A DNA stretch of 64,000 nt from Pseudomonadota bacterium (GTDB lineage Bacteria; Pseudomonadota; Alphaproteobacteria; Sphingomonadales; Govanellaceae): contig QEVO01000001.1 of the NCBI GenBank assembly GCA_003577275.1, positions 620,001-684,000 on the forward strand. Reading direction: 5' to 3'. Under the pieces are notes generated by a model. It was given only the letters and a program-made list of their open reading frames with translations. It was not told where the DNA came from and did no database searches. Within the stretch, counting starts at the first letter, position 1, and each line of letters begins with the position of its first letter. The translations under genes and the position numbers were made by a program. Of this stretch, positions 58,785-64,000 are shown in pieces.

Positions 58785-61010
58785 ATGAATAAACACAGCT
58801 ATACGGCATTGGCGACGATACTGGGGCTGACGGGCATTGTGCTTGGGGACATGAATTCGGCATACGCCGAACCCGTGGCTGCGGCATCGGTTGCTCTTGA
58901 AGAGGTCGTGGTATCGGCGCGGAGAAAGGAAGAAAACCTGCAAAAAGTTCCGGTTTCCGTTGTCGCCTTCACCGAGAAGGATTTGCGAAAGAACCTGATC
59001 AGCAATTTGCAAGACGTCGGCGCGCAATCGGCAAACGTCATGATCATGCCATCCAGCAATGCGGGCGCATCCGCCGCCTCGATCTATATTCGCGGTATTG
59101 GACAGTTCGATGAAATCGTCACCACGGATCCGGGCGTCGGCGTTTACATCGATGGCGTATATTTTGCCCGCACCACAGGCGCGCTTCTCAACATTGGCGA
59201 CTTCCAGCGCGTCGAGGTATTGCGCGGGCCGCAAGGGACGCTGTTTGGCAAGAATACCATCGGCGGCGCCGTCAACATCACCACCAAAAAGCCCGGCCAT
59301 GAGCTTGGCGGCTATATCGACGCCAGCTACGGCCGGTTTGATCGTATCGACGTGAAGGGGGCATTTAATATGCCCATCATCGCCGATACCTTATCGGCGC
59401 GCGTGTCCGCGTCCTCGGTCAATGCCGATGGCTTTGCGCGTCAGGCAAATGGCGTCGATACGGGCAATAAGGACACTCAGGGCATTCGCGGTCAGTTACG
59501 GTGGACGCCCTCGGCAAATGTGGATGTGGTGTTGTCGGCGGACAAGAGCCGCATCGATGAGCGCTTGGAGCCGCGTTCAACCTCTTATATCGACCCTACT
59601 GCGCCCATTGCAGCAGCTTTCAATTTCCTGGGCAGCATGTTTCCGGAATTTTTTGAAGGCGCTCCTGATTTTGGCCCCCAGTACTTCTCGCCCAGCCCCT
59701 ATTCGAATTATGCCACGGGTGAGAACACCAATAAATTGGATGCCTGGGGAACTTCCTTGCATGTCACCTGGCAACTTAATGAAGACATCACCCTGACCTC
59801 TATCACTTCCTATCGCAGTCAGGAAAGCCGTTCCGCGTTGGATGGCGACGCAACGCCCGCCATCTTCATTCAGTTCAATGAGGATATCGACCAAAATCAA
59901 TTCAGCCACGAAGCGCAGGTGAAAGGCGTCTCCTTCGATGGCAAGCTGGATTGGGTGACTGGCGTCATTTATTTCCATGAAGATGCGGATATGGTGACGG
60001 ATTCGTTCCAGGTGCCGGATTTGCGGTTCTTCATCGGCGATACGTCACGACACGATATCCAGGGCATCAAGAATAACAGCATCGGCCTGTTTGCCGAAGG
60101 CACCTATCACATGACAGACCAATTCAGCGCCACTCTTGGTCTGCGCTATACTTATGAGAAGAAGAAGTGGACGCACGATCTGCGCCAGCAGTATTTTGGC
60201 GCCTCACTGATCCCGCCGGGCACGGAGACCGAGAGCTGGAATCCCGTCACGCCCAAGGTAGGGTTGCAGTATCGGCCAACGGAAGACGTGATGACTTACG
60301 TCTCATTGTCCAGAGGCTTCCGCAGTGGCGGCTTCAATGGCCGGGCGAACACCGCTGGGGTACAAAGCTTTGATCCCGAATTTGTCTGGACCTATGAGGC
60401 AGGCTTTAAATCGCAGTGGTTCGATAATACGCTACGCCTGAATGGCGCGGCCTTTTATAACGACTATCGTGACCTGCAAATTCTCGTGGTCACGGCGACG
60501 CCCGAGGGCGGGTTCGAGATTTTCACCCGCAATGCCGCCAAGGCCAAAACCCAAGGATTTGAACTGGAAATGTTGGCGGCCCCGGTGGAGGGCCTGGAGC
60601 TTTCCGGTTCGGTGGGATACTTGGACGCCAAGATCAAAAAATCCGAATCTCCGGCCATTCCGGCGGGCAACCGCTTGCAAATGTCGCCCAAATGGTCGGT
60701 TAACCTGGGCGCGCAATATACAGTTCCCATCGAATCTTTCGGCAACGCAAGTTTCCGTGTCGATTGGGCGCATAAAAGCAAGATTTATTATAATGCGGAA
60801 AACAGCGACGCCATTGCCGATGATTTTTCTTCTCTGAATGCCAGGATTTCTTTCCTGTCCGAAAAAGGCTGGGAACTTGCTGGTTTCGTTACCAACCTGA
60901 CCAATGCCCACAATGCCGTGGGCGGCTTTGATGCGCCGGCTTTTGGTTTCGGCATTCAACAATGGGGCCGGCCGCGGGAATACGGCGTGTCCGTCAGGGT
61001 GGAGTTCTAA
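58785..61010 (+). CDS. TonB-dependent outer-membrane receptor
   Basis: An outer-membrane importer of 741 aa started at ATG 58785 (MNKHSYTAL), with GGGAGG 7-8 nt upstream; the frame is open 75 bp further but without support. The signal peptide ATILGLTGIVLGDMNSAYAE is followed by a TonB-box-like EEVVVSARRKEENLQ. The plug has YIRGIGQFDEIVTTDPGVGV and VLRGPQGTLFGKNTIGGAV. The C-terminus YGVSVRVEF ends in Phe. It is closely similar in pattern to the receptor at 27.9 kb (same plug sequence layout), so these two are probably paralogues. It presumably imports the substrate of the Rieske oxygenase pathway. Confidence 0.95.
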   Translation: MNKHSYTALATILGLTGIVLGDMNSAYAEPVAAASVALEEVVVSARRKEENLQKVPVSVVAFTEKDLRKNLISNLQDVGAQSANVMIMPSSNAGASAASIYIRGIGQFDEIVTTDPGVGVYIDGVYFARTTGALLNIGDFQRVEVLRGPQGTLFGKNTIGGAVNITTKKPGHELGGYIDASYGRFDRIDVKGAFNMPIIADTLSARVSASSVNADGFARQANGVDTGNKDTQGIRGQLRWTPSANVDVVLSADKSRIDERLEPRSTSYIDPTAPIAAAFNFLGSMFPEFFEGAPDFGPQYFSPSPYSNYATGENTNKLDAWGTSLHVTWQLNEDITLTSITSYRSQESRSALDGDATPAIFIQFNEDIDQNQFSHEAQVKGVSFDGKLDWVTGVIYFHEDADMVTDSFQVPDLRFFIGDTSRHDIQGIKNNSIGLFAEGTYHMTDQFSATLGLRYTYEKKKWTHDLRQQYFGASLIPPGTETESWNPVTPKVGLQYRPTEDVMTYVSLSRGFRSGGFNGRANTAGVQSFDPEFVWTYEAGFKSQWFDNTLRLNGAAFYNDYRDLQILVVTATPEGGFEIFTRNAAKAKTQGFELEMLAAPVEGLELSGSVGYLDAKIKKSESPAIPAGNRLQMSPKWSVNLGAQYTVPIESFGNASFRVDWAHKSKIYYNAENSDAIADDFSSLNARISFLSEKGWELAGFVTNLTNAHNAVGGFDAPAFGFGIQQWGRPREYGVSVRVEF

Positions 61011-61013
61011 GCC

Positions 61014-61538
61014 ATGGCCGCCACGGCAATGAGCTCCTCCTTTCTTGAAACACTGGCGCACAAGGAAGCCATAAAGGAACAGATATACACTTACTGCCGG
61101 GCGGTGGATCGGGGCGATAAGGCGCTGATGCGCAGCGTCTATCACCCGGACGCCACCGATAATCACGGGGTTTTTGAAGGACTGGCCTCTGATTTCGTCA
61201 ATCTCGATGTGAATAAGATCATGCCGGGCCTGCTCATCACCCAGCATTCCATCAGCAATATACTGATCGAGCTTGAAGGCGATGCGGCGACGGTGGAATC
61301 CTACGTCACCGCCTATCATCGGGTAAGGGGGGATGATGGAGAATACGATCTCTTGATGTGGGGCCGGTATCTCGACCGCTTCGAGCGGCGCCATGGCGCA
61401 TGGAAAATTGCGCGCCGGCAGTGCGTGTTCGACGGCATCCGTCACGACAAGGCGAGCGCCGATTGGGGCATGGATTGGTGCGCCAACTTCCGCCCTCTCG
61501 GTCGGCGCGATGGCCGGGATCCGCTTTATAGTCTTTAA
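61014..61538 (+). CDS. SnoaL/NTF2-like protein
   Basis: A 174-aa protein of the NTF2-like fold. The N-terminal helix EAIKEQIYTYCRAVDRGDK, then SVYHPDATDNHGVFEG (about residues 42-57) matches the common SnoaL opening, with an Asp-His pair that may be catalytic. YLDRFERRHGAWKIARRQCV closes the fold. Such proteins can be isomerases, dehydratases or dioxygenase small subunits; with a KshA-like Rieske protein upstream a dioxygenase beta-subunit role is possible but not favoured. It begins 3 bp after the TonB receptor. Its 3' end overlaps that of the convergent racemase-like gene by 4 bp. Confidence 0.82.
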   Translation: MAATAMSSSFLETLAHKEAIKEQIYTYCRAVDRGDKALMRSVYHPDATDNHGVFEGLASDFVNLDVNKIMPGLLITQHSISNILIELEGDAATVESYVTAYHRVRGDDGEYDLLMWGRYLDRFERRHGAWKIARRQCVFDGIRHDKASADWGMDWCANFRPLGRRDGRDPLYSL

Positions 61539-62278
61539 CAGTCCCTCGTACCTAGCAGCCGGCCGTAGCCGGATATGCTGTCGGTGATGCCGCAGATCGT
61601 CAGGCAGTCCCACATCATGGCCTGATTGCTGGCGATGACCGGCACGTTCAACCGTTGCTCCAGCCTGTCTATTACTTCGAGGCTGCGCAGGGCGCCGCAG
61701 CAGATAAAAAGCGCGTCCGAGCCGGAGCGGAAAATCTCCACGGCGCGTTCATAAATGAACTCCGGCGCGGTGTTGGTGATCTGCGCGTTGGTTTCATAGC
61801 AAAGACTGTGATAGGCCATCAGATCAAAGCCGTTTGCCTGCAAATGGGCTTTGGTCGCCTCATTGAGAAAGGGCGGATAGGGCGCCAGAACGGAAATTCT
61901 GGTGGCGCCAATGTGTTTTAAGGCGCGAATGGAAGCGCCGATCACGGTCGTCGCCTGGGCGTCGGGGCACGCCTCCTTCATGGCGGCGCAGGCAACGTCC
62001 TCTCCCATCGCCATGGTGCCGCCGCTGCAGGTAAAGCAGACCACATCAAGAGGGATGCCGGGCAGCAGCAGGGATGCGCTGTAGCACAAATTGTTTCGCA
62101 TCAGCGCGATGGTGTCGGCGGTCATCTCATCGGCGGATTGCACGCGGCTGATATGCACGCCCACGCCTGGCGGCGCCAGCCGAAACACATCGTCTTCCAC
62201 GGTTTCTTCATTGGAGAGCACGATGAAGCCCAATTTTGCGCGCCAGTGGCGGCCCTGATCGAATTGCGGCGCGGTCAT
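61535..62278 (-). CDS. Asp/Glu racemase-superfamily enzyme (maleate isomerase / arylmalonate decarboxylase-like)
   Basis: A 247-aa enzyme of the Cys-dependent racemase, isomerase and decarboxylase family. The key cysteine motifs are VVCFTCSGGTMAMG (Cys84, with Cys81 nearby) and FICCGALRSL (Cys193/Cys194). Two active-site Cys on opposite sides suggest a maleate-isomerase-like or racemase mechanism; arylmalonate decarboxylase uses only one, so it is less likely if both are functional. Its ATG overlaps the stop of the MFS gene by 4 bp (ATGA), so it is co-expressed with the transporter. The substrate is probably a small dicarboxylate, but it cannot be fixed. Confidence 0.87.
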   Translation of the reverse strand: MTAPQFDQGRHWRAKLGFIVLSNEETVEDDVFRLAPPGVGVHISRVQSADEMTADTIALMRNNLCYSASLLLPGIPLDVVCFTCSGGTMAMGEDVACAAMKEACPDAQATTVIGASIRALKHIGATRISVLAPYPPFLNEATKAHLQANGFDLMAYHSLCYETNAQITNTAPEFIYERAVEIFRSGSDALFICCGALRSLEVIDRLEQRLNVPVIASNQAMMWDCLTICGITDSISGYGRLLGTRDC

Positions 62279-63492
62279 GACGCAGGGCTCCCGATTGTTG
62301 CCGATTTTTGTTGCGCTTTCGCTCCCGTCAACAGCAGCAGAAAGGAGCCTAGAACACAGACAGCGCCAAGCATCACATTATGGTCGTAATCGCCAGGCGT
62401 GGAAATAAACCCGCCGGCTCCGGGGGCCAGCGCATAGCCGACCTTCATCATGGCAAGCGCCAAGACGATGGTTTTTCCCGTGGCGTCCGATTGCGCCAGG
62501 ATGGCCAACTGGTAGGGAGCGGTGAAGGTCCAGCAAAAGGCGAAAACGCTGACCGCAGCCATGAAAATTATCGCCTCCGGGAATGCGGTCAAGGCGTACA
62601 TGCTGATAATGATGCAAAGCGTTGCGGCAAAAATCAACCGCATCCGGCCAAATCTATCCTGAAGAAACGTGACGGATAGCGCGCCGCAAATGCTGGCAAG
62701 CAGCGACCAGCTGATGATCTTGCCGATGGCGGTTGGCGAGTAACCGTTGAAGGTTCCGATGCGCTCCACATAGGCCCATACCAGCATCACGCCAAGACCA
62801 AAGAGAAAAATGCCAAACAGCATTGCATAATGCGTCCAACCCAGCGTTCCACGTCGGACGTCGGACGACTGCTCAGCCGCCGGGGGCTTGCCATGTTCGG
62901 GAATGAACAGGGCGACCAGGAATATCGGGGCTCCGGCCAGCAGCAGGAAATAAAAAAGGCCATTCATACCCCACCAGTTTATGAAGTAGGGTATAAGGAA
63001 GGTGGCTAGCGCGCCGGTCAGCATCTGCGCGACGATAAAAATGGCGAAATTCCTGTCATGACGGCTGGTATCGGCAATGTGGGAGAACGCCACCGACATC
63101 AAGGCAATGCCAGCGGCGCCGGAAAGAAAGCGCATGACGAACAAGGCATAAAAACTGTCCTTGGCCATGATGGACATGAGCTGCGAAGCAAGAAAGAGAC
63201 TGAGCGCCACGACCGCCAGCCGTCGCCAATTCAGGTTTCTGATCCACAGCGAAAGGGCAACCGATCCGGCGAACATTCCCGCCAAGTCCGCCGATCCGAT
63301 GATGCCCGCCTGACGCGGCGAATAGACGCCGCTGTCGCTCAGCGCGCCGAGAAAGATCGGCGTCACCAGAAACATCAGCGAGCCCACCGCGCCGGCGACG
63401 ATGGAGGCCATCAGGCAGGGCATGCTGTTGAGGCGACGCCGCCAGTCCTGCCCATGGCCGGCAAAAAGAATGTCTTGGGCCGCGTCAGTCAT
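62275..63492 (-). CDS. MFS transporter
   Basis: An inner-membrane transporter of 405 aa with about 12 hydrophobic segments, for example SIVAGAVGSLMFLVTPIFLG near the N-terminus and LGAVCVLGSFLLLLTG at the C-terminus. The loop between helices 2 and 3 and helix 4 (FVMRFLSGAAGIALMSVAF) matches MFS pattern. ATG 63492 has GGGGAA 5 nt upstream. It is translationally coupled to the racemase-like gene, so it probably imports that enzyme's substrate. An AT-rich region with dyads (63516-63550) precedes it and is likely bound by the TetR protein encoded just upstream. Confidence 0.9.
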   Translation of the reverse strand: MTDAAQDILFAGHGQDWRRRLNSMPCLMASIVAGAVGSLMFLVTPIFLGALSDSGVYSPRQAGIIGSADLAGMFAGSVALSLWIRNLNWRRLAVVALSLFLASQLMSIMAKDSFYALFVMRFLSGAAGIALMSVAFSHIADTSRHDRNFAIFIVAQMLTGALATFLIPYFINWWGMNGLFYFLLLAGAPIFLVALFIPEHGKPPAAEQSSDVRRGTLGWTHYAMLFGIFLFGLGVMLVWAYVERIGTFNGYSPTAIGKIISWSLLASICGALSVTFLQDRFGRMRLIFAATLCIIISMYALTAFPEAIIFMAAVSVFAFCWTFTAPYQLAILAQSDATGKTIVLALAMMKVGYALAPGAGGFISTPGDYDHNVMLGAVCVLGSFLLLLTGAKAQQKSATIGSPAS

Positions 63493-63515
63493 GATATTCC
63501 CCGTCTCGCCGCCGG

Positions 63516-63550
63516 TTATTATACTATACTAATTAGCTTAGTCATAATAA
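63516..63550. promoter_or_regulatory. AT-rich dyad region between tetR and the MFS gene
   Basis: TTATTAT (63516-63522) pairs with ATAATAA (63544-63550), and ACTAA (63528-63532) pairs with TTAGT (63538-63542). This is the only AT-rich stretch in the local G+C-rich context and lies 24 bp upstream of the MFS start. It is a likely promoter plus TetR-type operator. Confidence 0.5.
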
Positions 63551-63595
63551 TTAATCGAAGTTCCCGCCGGAGGATCACCGCCCGAGCGCAGAGGG

Positions 63596-64000
63596 TCAAA
63601 TGCCGCGCTTCACGGCGGCGATCGCCAGGTCCTCAATCTGATTTTGCATGGCGGTCACCAGCTTGCCGAACGCCTTCGGGTCCGATTTTGCGTTTGGGAA
63701 GGGGCGGGTCAGCGCCAGGCGCACGAGTATCGTGCCCAGCATGGTGTGAAAAAATACCGTCGCGTCGGTAGCCTTGAAAAGTCCCTGCTGCTGTCCGTCC
63801 CGCAAAATCTTTTCCAAACGCAGGATCATCGGCCGTAAGGTGCCGCCTTCTTGCTCCAATGTTCCCGGCTTTCCGGCCACGCGATTGAATTCCGGCAGTC
63901 CCTCTACGGTCGTGAAATCCAACAGCAGCAGCCGAACTTGCGCAATATTGGAAGCAAAATAGATCACCTGCCGATTGACGCCTTTTTTCAATAGAGCCAC
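63596..64000 (-). CDS. TetR-family regulator, C-terminal part (partial, N-terminus outside window)
   Basis: At least 134 codons read to the right edge. The edge codon is a GTG but is probably internal, because no helix-turn-helix is present and the visible sequence is the helical ligand-binding domain of TetR proteins: NRQVIYFASNIAQVRLLLLD, MILRLEKILRDGQQQGLFKA, then DATVFFHTMLGTILVRLALT. It ends at a TGA at 63596-63598. It lies 103 bp upstream of the MFS-racemase operon on the same strand and probably represses it through the AT-rich dyads between them. Confidence 0.82.
   Translation of the reverse strand: MALLKKGVNRQVIYFASNIAQVRLLLLDFTTVEGLPEFNRVAGKPGTLEQEGGTLRPMILRLEKILRDGQQQGLFKATDATVFFHTMLGTILVRLALTRPFPNAKSDPKAFGKLVTAMQNQIEDLAIAAVKRGI

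Noticed and set aside
60432..61613. A 393-codon open frame on the minus strand
   Set aside because: It is antisense to the TonB receptor C-terminus and the SnoaL gene, His/Arg/Ile-rich shadow sequence of a G+C-rich coding region.
1..64000. tRNA, rRNA or CRISPR loci
   Set aside because: No T-loop/acceptor pattern, rRNA-like stretch or regularly spaced repeats were seen on either strand by eye; a covariance-model scan would be needed to exclude them fully.

Overview
The window looks like the accessory, catabolic part of a Gram-negative genome. It has four TonB-dependent outer-membrane receptors, each ending in phenylalanine, and single-subunit IclR, TetR, LysR and LuxR regulators. It has no rRNA, tRNA, CRISPR or housekeeping genes. 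An alphaproteobacterium of the Sphingomonadales/Kordiimonadales type is my best guess, but nothing here fixes the taxonomy.

Block 1 (1-15.2 kb) is a CoA-ester and amide catabolic region. It holds a Na+/solute symporter cut by the left edge, a TonB receptor and a LysR regulator divergent from an acyl-CoA dehydrogenase/class III CoA-transferase pair. An IclR regulator, a HyuA/HyuB ATP-dependent amidohydrolase or carboxylase pair, a ThDP enzyme and an SDR follow. About 1.1 kb of non-coding DNA then carries palindromes.

Block 2 (16.3-32.1 kb) is a tightly overlapping operon: TetR, HyuA-like, small zinc-ribbon subunit, UroD-like protein, second HyuA-like, HyuB-like, acyl-CoA ligase, DUF35 protein and SCP2-type thiolase. 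The set resembles acetophenone carboxylase (ApcA-E) plus its 3-oxoacid CoA ligase. It suggests ketone + CO2 + ATP -> 3-oxoacid -> 3-oxoacyl-CoA -> thiolysis. A TonB receptor, an HSL-type esterase and two SnoaL-like proteins follow. Related palindromes (core ATCGATCGwTCGATA) lie upstream of tetR and of the TonB receptor and are the likely operators of that TetR protein.

A decayed IS481-type element (about 32.1-32.8 kb) separates block 2 from block 3 (33-54.7 kb), which is built around coenzyme F420. It contains an FrhB-like F420 oxidoreductase subunit with two ferredoxin-type clusters, in one operon with KorA and KorB of a 2-oxoacid oxidoreductase. Next come the F420 biosynthesis genes cofE, cofD, cofC and a CofG-CofH fusion (fbiC), and a MalT-like LuxR regulator. 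A TonB receptor, a three-subunit molybdenum hydroxylase, a luciferase-like (F420-type) oxidoreductase and a HyuA/DUF917 pair complete it. Three sites of the form CCCCC-N9-GGAT precede the three transcription units and could form one regulon. My leading candidate for an undescribed system is this: a 2-oxoacid:F420 oxidoreductase supplying F420H2 to a heterocycle-degrading pathway.

Block 4 (55-64 kb) has a LuxR regulator divergent from a Rieske oxygenase, a KAS III-like enzyme, a TonB receptor and a SnoaL-like protein. On the opposite strand are a Cys-dependent Asp/Glu racemase-superfamily enzyme, an MFS transporter and a TetR regulator cut by the right edge.
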